From: Desulfovibrionaceae bacterium UBA3823
Lineage (GTDB): Bacteria; Desulfobacterota; Desulfovibrionia; Desulfovibrionales; Desulfovibrionaceae
Assembly: GCA_002369295.1 (NCBI GenBank)
Contig: DFDR01000205.1
Location: 1 to 25,566 of the forward strand
Reading direction: 5' to 3'
Length of the DNA: 25,566 nt
Shown here in pieces: positions 8,162 to 16,443 of this stretch; positions within the stretch are counted from its first letter, which is position 1, and every line of letters starts with the position of its first letter. The position numbers were made by a program, and so were the translations under genes. The notes below the pieces were generated by a model that ran no database searches, was not told the origin of the DNA, and was given only the letters and a program-made list of their open reading frames with translations.

Positions 8162-9475
8162 ATGCCCAGCAAGTGGGACAGGGATGCAACGCCGGCCGGC
8201 AAGGCCGTGGCGCTCTTTACGATGCTCCTTTTCAACAACCGCGCCTTCAGCTTGACGGAACTCTCCTCGCCAGACAGGCTCAACGTCTCGAAGCCGACGG
8301 TCCTGCGGCTCATCAAGCAGCTGGAGCAGGCCTGCGTTGGGAACATCCGGCGCGAACTGCGGGGCAGGGAGGCCTGGTACCGCCTCGAGCGTCCCGCTCG
8401 CGTGCCGGACGTGAGCCTCAATGCCGAGGGGCTTTCCCAGCTTGCCCTGTGCCGGGAGTTCCTCGCCTCCCTGCTGCCCGGCGCCATGCAGCGCGAGATC
8501 CAGGCAAGCCTCGACCACATGGCGGCCTTCCTTCCGCGCGGAGAGCGGGAGTTCCATGGCGGCGTCGGGGCCGCCGTCAGCAAGGGGCGCATCGACTACA
8601 CGCCCTTCCAGGGCACCATCGCCATCCTCATGCAGGCCATTCGCGAGGCGCGGGTCTGCCTCGTCCAGTACCGGGCGGCCCTCGGCGGAAAGACCAAGGA
8701 GTACGACTTCGCGCCCAAGCGTCTCCTGGCCTGCCGGGAGAGCCTCTATGCCGAGGGCTGGATCGTCACGCCCAAGGGGACGGCCGAAGCGCTCTACGAC
8801 GATCCGTGCAAGCTTGCCGTGCACCGCTTCCAGGACTGTGTGCTGACGGTGCGCAGTTCGAAGGACGTGCCCGACATCCCGCCGCCCAGCACCGAGGCCT
8901 TCGGCGTCATGGAGGACGAGCCCTTCGCCGTGGCCGTGCGCTTCGACGCCTCGGCAGCCGTCTATGTCGCCGAACGGCAGTGGAGCGACAGGCAGCGCGT
9001 GGAGGAGCACGGGGACGGCAGCATCACCCTCCATGCGCAGATGTTCAACGGCGACGAATGCATCGCCTGGGTGCTCGGTTTCGGCGACGCGGCCGAAGTG
9101 CTGGAGCCCGCCTGGCTCAGGCGCGAGATCAAGCAGACCATAGGCCGCATGAAGGCCCGGTACGTCGCGAAGAAGCCGAAGGAGGCTCCCTGCCCAGAGA
9201 CGGGTCCGGAGAGGGGAGCAGAGACGGGCGAGGAACCGGGTGCAGAGAAGGGCGAGGTGAGCGGGATGCCGGCAGGGCAGGGCGGAGCGGCAGAGGCGGG
9301 AGCCGACGGCCTTCAGGCCAGCCCCGGAAAGAGCGTCAAGGACGGCGCCCTGAGCGCTTCGGTTGCTGCCGGCGCCGCGGAGGGCAAGGCCGCCGTGCCG
9401 GACGGGCAGGTGCATGCGGTCCTCGAGGAGAGCATGGCCGATCACGACGCGCTGTACCGGGAGCTTGCAAAGTGA
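8162..9475 (+). CDS. WYL-domain transcriptional regulator with long tail
   Basis: The frame opens at 8045, but ATG 8162 has AGGAAGG directly upstream and matches the start of the relic at 3253. The 437 residues hold an N-terminal winged helix-turn-helix (about 15-75, with SKPTVLRLIKQLE), a linker, a WYL domain (about 140-240, with VQYRAALGG and YDFAPKRLLACRESLYAEGW) and the following WCX region (about 250-325). WYL proteins sense ligands, often nucleic acid or nucleotides, and control defence, repair and mobile genes. Residues 338-412 are a low-complexity Glu/Gly/Ala linker with degenerate repeats, followed by a charged terminal helix (VLEESMADHDALYRELAK). That tail is not part of the usual family. 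The stop overlaps the GTG of a Doc toxin, so the pair is coupled. Confidence 0.85.
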   Translation: MPSKWDRDATPAGKAVALFTMLLFNNRAFSLTELSSPDRLNVSKPTVLRLIKQLEQACVGNIRRELRGREAWYRLERPARVPDVSLNAEGLSQLALCREFLASLLPGAMQREIQASLDHMAAFLPRGEREFHGGVGAAVSKGRIDYTPFQGTIAILMQAIREARVCLVQYRAALGGKTKEYDFAPKRLLACRESLYAEGWIVTPKGTAEALYDDPCKLAVHRFQDCVLTVRSSKDVPDIPPPSTEAFGVMEDEPFAVAVRFDASAAVYVAERQWSDRQRVEEHGDGSITLHAQMFNGDECIAWVLGFGDAAEVLEPAWLRREIKQTIGRMKARYVAKKPKEAPCPETGPERGAETGEEPGAEKGEVSGMPAGQGGAAEAGADGLQASPGKSVKDGALSASVAAGAAEGKAAVPDGQVHAVLEESMADHDALYRELAK

Positions 9476-9894
9476 CGCGTGTCTATCTGACGCTTGCCGA
9501 CGTCCTCGGCATGCACGCGATCATACTCGCGCGGTACGGAGGAGCCCAGGGCGTCCGCGACCGGGCGGCGGTCGAAGCGGCCTTGGCCCGTCCCCGGTGC
9601 GGATGGTACGCCGGCGCCGTCGAGGAAGCCTGCGCCCTGTGCGAAAGCCTGCTCATGAACCACCCCTTCATCGACGGCAACAAGCGGACAGCCTTTGCGG
9701 CGCTGGATGTCTTCCTGCGCCTGAACGGCATCCGGCTTGAGGTCGCTGACGGCGAGATGCACCGTCTGATCCTGCGCTGGATTGCCGTACCGGCGGCAGA
9801 GCGCCAGCCGCTGATGGTGCAGGATGTCCAGCCTCTCGCCGGCGACGGGAGGGGACTGCGTCCTGCGCAGCGTGAAGAGGGCTTCCCCGGCTGA
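9472..9894 (+). CDS. doc: Doc (death-on-curing) family toxin
   Basis: GTG at 9472 overlaps the TGA of the WYL gene, and the 140-residue product starts VTRVYLTLADVLGMHAIILA, the normal Doc opening. Then come a VRDRAAVEAALARP helix and the Fic-fold active-site loop HPFIDGNKRTAFAALDVFLR starting at His64. The Lys in place of the Fic Gly-Arg is the mark of Doc, which phosphorylates elongation factor Tu instead of transferring AMP. The last 20 residues after PLMVQDVQ are a loose tail. A Doc gene normally follows a small Phd or AbrB-like antitoxin; here no such gene exists and the WYL regulator occupies the place. All active-site residues are present, so an antidote of some kind should be needed. 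Confidence 0.88.
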   Translation: MTRVYLTLADVLGMHAIILARYGGAQGVRDRAAVEAALARPRCGWYAGAVEEACALCESLLMNHPFIDGNKRTAFAALDVFLRLNGIRLEVADGEMHRLILRWIAVPAAERQPLMVQDVQPLAGDGRGLRPAQREEGFPG

Positions 9895-10382
9895 AGCCCC
9901 TGCGCCCTTCCGCGCCCCCTTCCGCAGGGCGGGGGCATTCGGCATGCCGAAGCCAGCCTGGCACTGCCAGCGGCCCTGGAGGTAGCCCTGTCCTGGAAGA
10001 AGGCAGGCACCCTGCGCTCGAGAAGATGCACGCCAGGCCTTCACGGCATGGGACTGGGACTTCCCTTGCTGGCTCGCTGAAAAAGATCGGCGACATGCGC
10101 CAGAATGTGAAACGAGGCATTGCCATAACGGACAGGCAGGACGTCGCTCCTCCCTTGATGGAGGAGGGGACGGCTGGGAACCAGTCCGCAATCAAAGCGG
10201 ACAGTCCGCAGGCCTGCCTGGCCGTGTCGCCTGCCGGCGTCCCTCGCAGGGGAGGCTGGCGATGCAGCCTGATGAACCAGAGGAGCAGGTCATGATGCCG
10301 GCGTTCAGCGGCGGCACAGGGAGCTGGAGCCTTGGCCAGCTCCAGGCGGGGCAGGAGCCTGCCAGGGCAAGGGAGCAGTGCC
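9895..10382. other. Spacer between doc and the HNH gene
   Basis: A weak hairpin, CCCTGCG (9898-9904) with CGCAGGG (9923-9929), lies directly after doc without a T-run. An ATG at 10262 has a good GGGGAGG site six bases upstream, but its product overlaps the HNH gene in another frame and looks like no protein; I left it out. Nothing else is supported. Confidence 0.4.
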
Positions 10383-10796
10383 ATGTCGGACAGGAAGGGA
10401 AGAAGCAACGCGCGGCGCTTTCCCAAGCGCAGGGACGCCGAGGGGAGGAATCTCTGCCGCATGTGTGGCAAAAGGACGCCAGACAACCGCTACACCTTCT
10501 GCTCGCCCCGCTGCCTGCGCGACTTCTTCATGCGCACGGACTGGAGCCGCGTCAGAAATGTCGTCTACTTGAGGGACGGGGGCATCTGCATGAAATGCGG
10601 CCGGCGCGTGTCCAGGGACAGCATCCACGTGGACCACATCGTCCCGCTGGCCAAGGGCGGGGACGAGTGGGATCTGGACAATCTGGAGCTCTCCTGCCCC
10701 GAGTGCAATCTGACGAAGGGGACCGGGGAGGATGCGGAGCCTGATACGGCAAGGCCGAAGCGGGGCATGATGATGTGGGAGGCCCCCCTATGCTAG
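10383..10796 (+). CDS. Small HNH endonuclease with an extra zinc site
   Basis: The 137-residue protein starts at ATG 10383, seven bases after GGGAG; an in-frame start at 10332 is less good. A basic N-terminus leads to a zinc-binding pair, Cys25-x2-Cys28 and Cys40-x3-Cys44, followed by RVRNVVYLRDGG and a McrA-type HNH nuclease: Cys69-x2-Cys72, the IHVDHIVPLAKGG strand with Asp84 and His85, Asn100 in DLDNLEL, and Cys105-x2-Cys108-Asn109. The second cysteine pairs hold the structural zinc, while His85 and the asparagines form the metal-finger active site. Such nucleases act in restriction, phage packaging or mobile introns; the neighbours (Doc, WYL, LPD1) suggest an accessory or defence role. 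The last 20 residues have no motif. Confidence 0.85.
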   Translation: MSDRKGRSNARRFPKRRDAEGRNLCRMCGKRTPDNRYTFCSPRCLRDFFMRTDWSRVRNVVYLRDGGICMKCGRRVSRDSIHVDHIVPLAKGGDEWDLDNLELSCPECNLTKGTGEDAEPDTARPKRGMMMWEAPLC

Positions 10797-11028
10797 GCAT
10801 CATTGCCGGCATGGCCCTTCTGCGATGCATTCGCAGCTTCAGCGCCGAAATGCTCGGCATGCGGGACCTTGTCCTGGCTGGGGCAGGCTGACAGCCGGCA
10901 AGCTTCAGCTGCGGGCGGGAAGACTGATTCCCTTCGCGAGGGCCTCATGCCAGGCAGGCCGGCAGATCCCAAGGGGGCTTTCCTGGGTCAGCCGTCATGA
11001 CAGGCAAGCAATGCAGGAGGAGCGATAG

Positions 11029-13299
11029 ATGAGGCTCACCAAAGCCATGAAGCAGGTGCTTGCCAATCCCCGCACCCTGCTGACGCTGTCCGGCTGGGAA
11101 GCGCCGCTCGACTTTTGGCTGGTCCTTGTGAGGGAGAAAGGCGGCAATCTCGGCTATGTCCCCAGGGACAGGCAGACGCCGAAAGTCTGCCTTGCCGCCG
11201 TGCAGGAGGATGGCTGCGCCCTGCGTCTTGTCCCCGAGGAGCTGGTCACAGAGCAGATCTGTCTCGAAGCGGTCCAGAGCGCCTCCGTCGCCTTGCGTCA
11301 CGTCTCGTGCCGCCTGCGGACGCAGGCGGTCTGCCTCGCGGCTGTCAGGGGTGGCGGGGAGGCTCTGCGCTACGTCCCGGAAGAGCAGAAAACGCCGGAA
11401 ATCTGGCTGGCTGCCGTCAGGAACAACGGGGGCGCTCTGCGCTACGTGCCCGAGGCGCGGCGGACGCCCAGGCTCTGCCGCCTTGCCGTGCAGGAGGGAG
11501 GCTCCGCCCTTGAGTTCGTGCCTGAAGAGCAGAAAACGCCGAAGCTCTGCCTCGAGGCCGTCAAGCACTCTGGCTATGAGCTGCAGTTCGTGCCTGAAGC
11601 GCTGCTGACCGAGGAAATCTGCCTCGCGGCAGTGAAGGAAGCAGGCTGCGGGGTGCTGCCCCGCATCCCCTTCTGCCTCAGGACCCGGAGGGTCTGCCGT
11701 GCCGCCGTGCAGAGGGGCGGGCTTGATTCGTGGCACCTCAGGCTCATCCCCAGGGGGCATCTGACTGCCGGGCTCTGCCTGGAGGCCGTCAAGCAGCGGG
11801 GCAAGGCGCTGAAGCACGTGCCAAGGGCGAGGAGGACGCCGGCACTGTGCCGGGAGGCTGTCCGCAGCGACGGCGATGCGCTTGCCTTTGTGCCAAGGTC
11901 GTACAGGACCCCGGAGCTTTGCCGGCTGGCCCTTGCGGCAAGTGACAGTGCCCTGCAGGATGTGCCGCCTGCCATGAGGACGCCAGAGCTCTGCCGGCTG
12001 GCGCTTGAGCACGGCCTCTGCGACATCCTGGAGCTTCCAGAGGCAATGCGGACTGCCGAGGTCTGTCTCGATGCCGAGCGCCGGTGCCCCGGGATGCTCG
12101 AGCACGTGCCGCGGAGGCTGATCACCCGGCAGCTCTGCCACGCCGCCGTGCAGAGCGGCATCGAGGCCCTCGAGTACGTGCCCGAAGACCTGATGCCCGA
12201 AGACCTGTGGGAGGAAGCCGTCGCCAGATCCGGCGAAGCGCTGGCCTTCGTGCCGGAGCGCTGCAAGACGTCAGCCCTGTGCCGCCTGGCCGTGGAGCGG
12301 GATCCGCTGGCACTCGCCTACGTGCCGGCCAGAAGGAGGTCGGCTGCTCTGTGCCGAAAGGCAGTGAAGCTCTCGGGCAGGGCCCTTGCCTTTGTCCCTG
12401 CCAGACGCAGGACGCAGGCGATCTGCGATCTTGCCATGGCGAGCTGCAGCGGGGCTCTGCGGCATGTGCCCGACCAGTGCAAGACTCCGGCGATGTGCCG
12501 CTTCGCCGTCCTGGACGGCGGCGGTGCGCTTGAGCACGTGCCAGCTTCCCTCAGGACGCCGGAACTCTGCCGCCTGGCCGTGCTCGACGACGGGCTTGCC
12601 CTGGCCTGCGTCCCTCGCAGGCTCAAGACGGCCGAACTGTGCCTTGAGGCCGACAGGAGCAGGGAAGAGGCCTTGGAAGAGGTGCCGGACGATGTGCTGA
12701 CAGAGGCGTTCTGCCGAAGCCTCGTGCGCGAAGACCCCTCGAAGGCCAGGCTGGTGCCGGACCGGCTCAGGACAATGGAAATGCACTGCATGGCAGTGCG
12801 GACCTTCGGCCCAAGCCTCAGCCAGGTGCCGGAGGCAATGAAGACCTCTGCCATGTGCCTCATGGCCGTGCGGAATTCGGGCATGGCCTTGGAGCATGTG
12901 CCTGAGGTTCTCAAGACTCCACAGCTCTGCCTTGATGCCGTGCATGGAAACGGAATGGCTCTGCAGTTTGTCCCAGAAGCGTTGAAGACGCCTGAGATGT
13001 GCTGGGATGCCGTGCATCGCGGCGGAAGCTGCGATGAAGAGACGCCACTGGCGTTCGTGCCAGATGCTATGAAGACAGCAGAAATGTGTCTGGAAGCCGT
13101 GCAGAACTGTGGTTATGCTCTTAAATACGTCACAGAAGATATCAAGACATTAGATATGTGCATCGATGCAGTGCAGAACGATAGTTATGCATTAGCATAT
13201 GTTTCTGATAATCTTAAAACGTATAAAATGTGCTTTGAGGCAGTATACAGATGTGGATCAGTTATACAATATGTTTCAGGGGGCAATGTTGACGCCTGA
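11029..13299 (+). CDS. DUF4116 repeat protein, 30 units
   Basis: ATG 11029 follows GGAGGAG by seven bases. After about 30 residues of non-repeat N-terminus the 756-residue protein is made only of repeats, of which I count 30, each about 24-25 residues with Leu-Cys-x-Ala-Ala/Glu-Ala-Val, Gly-x-Ala-Leu and a Val-Pro-(Glu/Arg)-x-x-(Lys/Arg)-Thr end. No signal peptide, membrane helix or catalytic motif is seen. DUF4116 repeats are thought to fold as paired helices; their job is unknown, and a scaffold or interaction role is only an inference. The last three units (from about 13080) switch to AT-rich codons and lose the Pro of the Val-Pro motif, which suggests that the 3' end was exchanged with an AT-rich relative. 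Same family as the gene at the left edge. Confidence 0.9.
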   Translation: MRLTKAMKQVLANPRTLLTLSGWEAPLDFWLVLVREKGGNLGYVPRDRQTPKVCLAAVQEDGCALRLVPEELVTEQICLEAVQSASVALRHVSCRLRTQAVCLAAVRGGGEALRYVPEEQKTPEIWLAAVRNNGGALRYVPEARRTPRLCRLAVQEGGSALEFVPEEQKTPKLCLEAVKHSGYELQFVPEALLTEEICLAAVKEAGCGVLPRIPFCLRTRRVCRAAVQRGGLDSWHLRLIPRGHLTAGLCLEAVKQRGKALKHVPRARRTPALCREAVRSDGDALAFVPRSYRTPELCRLALAASDSALQDVPPAMRTPELCRLALEHGLCDILELPEAMRTAEVCLDAERRCPGMLEHVPRRLITRQLCHAAVQSGIEALEYVPEDLMPEDLWEEAVARSGEALAFVPERCKTSALCRLAVERDPLALAYVPARRRSAALCRKAVKLSGRALAFVPARRRTQAICDLAMASCSGALRHVPDQCKTPAMCRFAVLDGGGALEHVPASLRTPELCRLAVLDDGLALACVPRRLKTAELCLEADRSREEALEEVPDDVLTEAFCRSLVREDPSKARLVPDRLRTMEMHCMAVRTFGPSLSQVPEAMKTSAMCLMAVRNSGMALEHVPEVLKTPQLCLDAVHGNGMALQFVPEALKTPEMCWDAVHRGGSCDEETPLAFVPDAMKTAEMCLEAVQNCGYALKYVTEDIKTLDMCIDAVQNDSYALAYVSDNLKTYKMCFEAVYRCGSVIQYVSGGNVDA

Positions 13300-13730
13300 A
13301 ATATATCAAGTCTCAGAGAGGAATTGGTAGAACGTTAATGCAGAGTATATTGTCGTTCCTTAAAAGGTGCCGCTTCAGTCGCCCCTTCCAGAGGCGACTG
13401 GATGGCGTTCAGCAGGAGGGGCGCCGGTCCCCGGGACGGCGGGCCCTCTTCGGTCTTCTGGGGCTGCTGCGTCGTGCTCCAGTGCTTTCGTCTGGCCGAG
13501 GAAGCGCCCGGAGTCTGGTTCGGGAGCGCCGCAGGGAGGGAGCAGTGCGGCGTCAGCGACCGTCCTTGGCAGGCCAGTCCCCAGCGCCAGGAACGTCTCA
13601 AGGCCAATGGCGATCCTCCCGTAGCCAGCGCAGGCATTGTTGCTTTACCCTGTCGCCAGCGACGCCTTCGACATGTTGCCGCACGTTGTCTGCGCCGTGA
13701 GGGTGCGCTCTGATGCCAGAACAAAATAAG
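13300..13730. other. Spacer downstream of the DUF4116 gene
   Basis: CAGTCGCC (13376-13383) pairs with GGCGACTG (13393-13400) around a nine-base loop, about 80 bases after the DUF4116 stop; it could end that transcript, but no T-run follows. The open frames in the rest overlap on both strands and are not convincing. Confidence 0.4.
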
Positions 13731-13761
13731 GCCGCCTGCCAGCGCGGCGCAGGCAGGCGGC
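13720..13761 (-). terminator. Rho-independent terminator of the NlpC/P60 gene
   Basis: A perfect ten-base stem, GCCGCCTGCC (13731-13740) with GGCAGGCGGC (13752-13761), encloses an 11-base loop. On the minus strand it is followed by CTTATTTTGTT, a T-rich tail. It lies 43 bases after the stop of the hydrolase gene, in the right orientation. Confidence 0.8.
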
Positions 13762-13804
13762 ATTGGTGAAGTCTCGCGTTGTCGTTGGAATTTGACTGGG
13801 AAGC

Positions 13805-14488
13805 CTAATCGACCAGACGGTGGTATCTGCGGTGGTGAGCGCGGCCATGGCGGTGGTGTCTATGGCGTCGCGTTGATTCCAGAGAAATCCTTGCCCTCCC
13901 ATGGGAGCGCCGGATGCTGCGCTCTTCCTCGGCCTCGGCAAAGGCTTCGGCGCCGCTCGTCTGGATGATGCGGCGGGCGCCGACGAAGCTGCGCTTGAAA
14001 AAGTAGCCGTCGCAGCTCTCCACGCGCACGTGCGTATTGGTGCGGGGCGCATGGATAAATTTGTTGTCGCCGATGTAGATGCCGGAGTGGTAGCCGCCTC
14101 CGCCGCGGCGGAAGGTCAGGATGTCGCCGGGCTTGAGGCGGTCGGCGCCGGAAACGCGCATGCCCACGGTGGACTGTTCGGCTGCAGTGCGGGGCAGACT
14201 CACGCCGGCAGCCTTGTAGGCCCAGCGGACAAGGCCGGAACAGTCGAAGCCACCCGGAGCCTCGCCGCCGAAGCGGTAGGGGGTGCCGAGCGCGTGCTTG
14301 GCGCGATCGACGACCACGTTGGACTTGCGGGAGGAGCGCCCTTCGTACTTGGCGGGCTGGGCGATGCTTCCGCGGAAGTTGTAGAGCTCGTGGTTGCGAT
14401 GGTGGCGCTTCTTATGGGTATAGCCGCAGCACAGGACGAGGGAGAGGGCCAGCACAAGCAGAAGGACGATTTGGAATTTCTTGTTCAC
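13805..14488 (-). CDS. NlpC/P60 cell-wall hydrolase
   Basis: The longest frame begins with a TTG at 14548, but GTG at 14488 has an AAGGA site six bases upstream and starts a clean export signal, VNKKFQIVLLLVLALSLVL, so I use it (227 residues). Cys20-Cys21 follow the signal; the lipobox is poor, so membrane attachment by lipid is uncertain. Residues 57-150 form the NlpC/P60 domain: ALGTPYRFGG, GFDCSGLVRWAYK with catalytic Cys83, RLKPGDILTF, then YHSGIYIG with His134 and FIHAP with His146. Such enzymes cut the D-gamma-Glu to diaminopimelate bond in wall peptides. The last 30 residues are rich in His and Arg, which is unusual and may bind metal or the wall. The gene is single, with its own promoter and terminator. 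Confidence 0.88.
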   Translation of the reverse strand: MNKKFQIVLLLVLALSLVLCCGYTHKKRHHRNHELYNFRGSIAQPAKYEGRSSRKSNVVVDRAKHALGTPYRFGGEAPGGFDCSGLVRWAYKAAGVSLPRTAAEQSTVGMRVSGADRLKPGDILTFRRGGGGYHSGIYIGDNKFIHAPRTNTHVRVESCDGYFFKRSFVGARRIIQTSGAEAFAEAEEERSIRRSHGRARISLESTRRHRHHRHGRAHHRRYHRLVD

Positions 14489-14722
14489 CGTAGATCCTTG
14501 GGTTGCGGAGGGGCAGGATGCGGAAGAACCGCTGGGGCATGGCGCCAAGGGACAAGCCCTGTTGAAGATGCGGAAAATGGCGCTGGCCCCTGCCGGAGCG
14601 GCCGGCTGGAAGCAAGAAGAGGCTCCTGCATGCTCCTTGGGTTGCGGTTGAGAAGATTGTCTGAGGCCAGCATTCTCGCCGGAGGCCGGCGAAAACAGGA
14701 AACTGGATCGTTCAGGCGGGGT

Positions 14723-14752
14723 ATCTATAGTCTATAGATGCGCAGTGGTCAA
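14723..14752 (-). promoter_or_regulatory. Promoter with overlapping palindrome upstream of the NlpC/P60 gene
   Basis: On the minus strand TTGACC (14752-14747) lies exactly 17 bases before TATAGA (14729-14724). The -10 box lies within a perfect odd palindrome, ATCTATAG-T-CTATAGAT (14723-14739), a likely operator. The leader to the GTG would be about 230 bases. A 13-base sequence, CGCAACCCAAGGA on the minus strand, occurs twice in that leader, the second copy containing the ribosome site. Confidence 0.65.
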
Positions 14753-15009
14753 GTTCTCTAGAGTTGTTTTAAAACTTTGTACGAGTTGAAGCATTGCTTT
14801 AAGTTTGGAACAAAGGGAATAAAATCAAGGGAAAGCCTTGGAATGGAGCTTCTGAGTGTTGTTTGAGCGTTCAATCTATTTTCTGTGGAGCCATAAAAGT
14901 ACAATATTTTGAACGTTGGAGGCGTACCTTGCCTCCAGACAGCTGGCGCGAGCTTCTGCGCCTTCGACGCGGACGGCCATTGTCCGGAACCAGCCCTTGG
15001 CAGTTTCTG

Positions 15010-15101
15010 GCCAGATCCTGGCTGCTGCTGCTCAGGTCTTGCCAGATCCTGGCCAGATCATGGCCAGACCTGGCAGGAGCCGGCGGATTCAGGGCCAGAT
15101 C
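15010..15101. repeat. Five copies of a GCCAGATC-type motif
   Basis: GCCAGATCCTGG is found at 15010-15021 and 15041-15052, a one-base variant at 15052-15063, a shortened form at 15063-15073 and GCCAGATC at 15094-15101. The cluster lies just after the stop of the membrane-protein gene (minus strand), in the 3' untranslated part. The rest of 14753-15133 has an AT-rich part (14740-14920) and no supported gene. Confidence 0.6.
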
Positions 15102-15133
15102 GGCGCGGGCGCAGGACTGGAGGCCAGCTCACG

Positions 15134-16180
15134 CTAGCGCTGGCCTGTCTGCGTCTGCGCCTCTTCGGCAGTCCTGTCGCCAGCGGAGGTGCCGGCATCG
15201 CCCGGGGTGCCGGTTCCGCCGGCTGCCTGTCCTGCTTTGCCGTCGGCATCGCCGGACTCTGCGCTGGTCTGCAGGGCGCGGAGCCTGCGTGAGAGGAACC
15301 ACGCGGCGGCGCCGGTGGCGAGGGCCGCAAGGGCAAAGACGCCGGCAGCGGGAAGGCCGTAGTCGAGGTGCCTTGCCGCCTCGAGGGCGAGCATGATCGT
15401 CATGCCGGCAAGGCCCCAGCGCCGGGGGACGGGATCGAGCCTGGCCGCGCCCCAGGCAAAGAGGACCGCGCAGACGGCCAGGCCAGCCAGGGTGCAGATC
15501 TCGGGGGCATAGCAGCCTTCGAACAGGTGTCCGTCGGCAGCGAGCACGCCAAGCGAGCCTGTGAGCAGGGCCAGCGAGGGGTTGAGCCAGCGCCGGGGGA
15601 GGCGTCCTGCCAGGGCGGGCAGGGAGGCGATCAGGCCAAGGACGGCGCAGCGCGCCTCCTGGGAGCAGACGTCGGGTATCGGTGTGCCGAGCAGGGAGAA
15701 CGCCAGGGCGCCGAGGGCGAAGAAGGCGGGGATAGGTCCCGGGGTGAGCGTGCAGAAGAGGGCTGTCGCCAGCCAGCAGGGGGCTTCGATGTCGATGGCA
15801 AGGCAGCCGAAGCCGGCCGCAGCCCAGGCGCAGATGCAGGCCAGAAGGCCGAGGGCGTGGGCGCCGAGGCCCTTGCCGGCCTTGAGCATGCCAAGCCGCA
15901 GGATCAGGGCGAGGGCCGCGAAGAAGCCCACGCGCTCCAGCATGCCGGTGCTCCTGATGAACTGCTCCACGGCGTCGTCGCAGAAGAAGCCGACGGCCGC
16001 GCAGGCAATGCAGGTCAGGCAGATGGCTGCCAGCGCCCTGATCCAGTGCGACCAGGGAAGATCTGGCCCGATGTCTTCGAGCAGGCGCCCGGCATCGGCA
16101 GGAGAGAGGAGCCCTTGGCGGCGCCAGCGGGCAACGGCGTCGCGGAGCAGGGCATTCGTGTCGGCAAATGGCGTTTTCAT
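15134..16180 (-). CDS. Polytopic membrane protein, DUF2157-like
   Basis: I start at ATG 16180, the first Met of MKTPFADTNALLRDAVARWR; the longer frame begins with a non-conserved dozen residues. The ribosome site is weak. The N-terminal 40 residues (WRRQGLLSPADAGRLLEDIG) have the soluble helical head of DUF2157-type proteins, and then come about nine strongly hydrophobic segments, the last near AGVFALAALATGAAAWFLS. A charged Gly/Ala/Thr tail of about 40 residues ends the protein, which has 348 residues. Function of the family is not known. In many genomes the DUF2157 gene is next to a DUF4401/GDYXXLXY gene, which is not present here. It is divergent from the small exported-protein gene at 16444. 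Confidence 0.65.
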   Translation of the reverse strand: MKTPFADTNALLRDAVARWRRQGLLSPADAGRLLEDIGPDLPWSHWIRALAAICLTCIACAAVGFFCDDAVEQFIRSTGMLERVGFFAALALILRLGMLKAGKGLGAHALGLLACICAWAAAGFGCLAIDIEAPCWLATALFCTLTPGPIPAFFALGALAFSLLGTPIPDVCSQEARCAVLGLIASLPALAGRLPRRWLNPSLALLTGSLGVLAADGHLFEGCYAPEICTLAGLAVCAVLFAWGAARLDPVPRRWGLAGMTIMLALEAARHLDYGLPAAGVFALAALATGAAAWFLSRRLRALQTSAESGDADGKAGQAAGGTGTPGDAGTSAGDRTAEEAQTQTGQR

Positions 16181-16443
16181 GGCATGAAAACTAGACGCTT
16201 CCGCCGGCAAGCGCAAGGCGCCTGCAGGGCATGCCGGGCAGGGCCGGCGCCAGGGGGACAGGCGAGAGGGCCTGGTGGCGGCGCAGTCGGCGATGTCGCT
16301 TGCCAGGCGACCAGAAAGCCTCGCGCTGGCGGCATCCTGCGATCAGGCTCCCCCCGGGGGAGCCGGTCCAGGCTGCGCAGGATCCAAGGTTTGCGGGCTG
16401 CGGGAAAACGCCGAAGGCAAAACATCCACCGAGGAGGGAGAGA

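Noticed and set aside
8069..9445. Minus-strand frame of 458 codons opposite the WYL gene
   Set aside because: Antisense of a recognised gene with clear domains, without a start signal of its own.
8173..9471. N-terminal extension of the Doc frame into the WYL gene
   Set aside because: The extra residues are an Arg-rich out-of-frame reading of the WYL gene; Doc proteins begin at the overlapping GTG.
10262..10744. Frame with a good ribosome site at 10262
   Set aside because: It runs through the HNH gene in another frame and gives a composition unlike a protein; the HNH frame has clear motifs.
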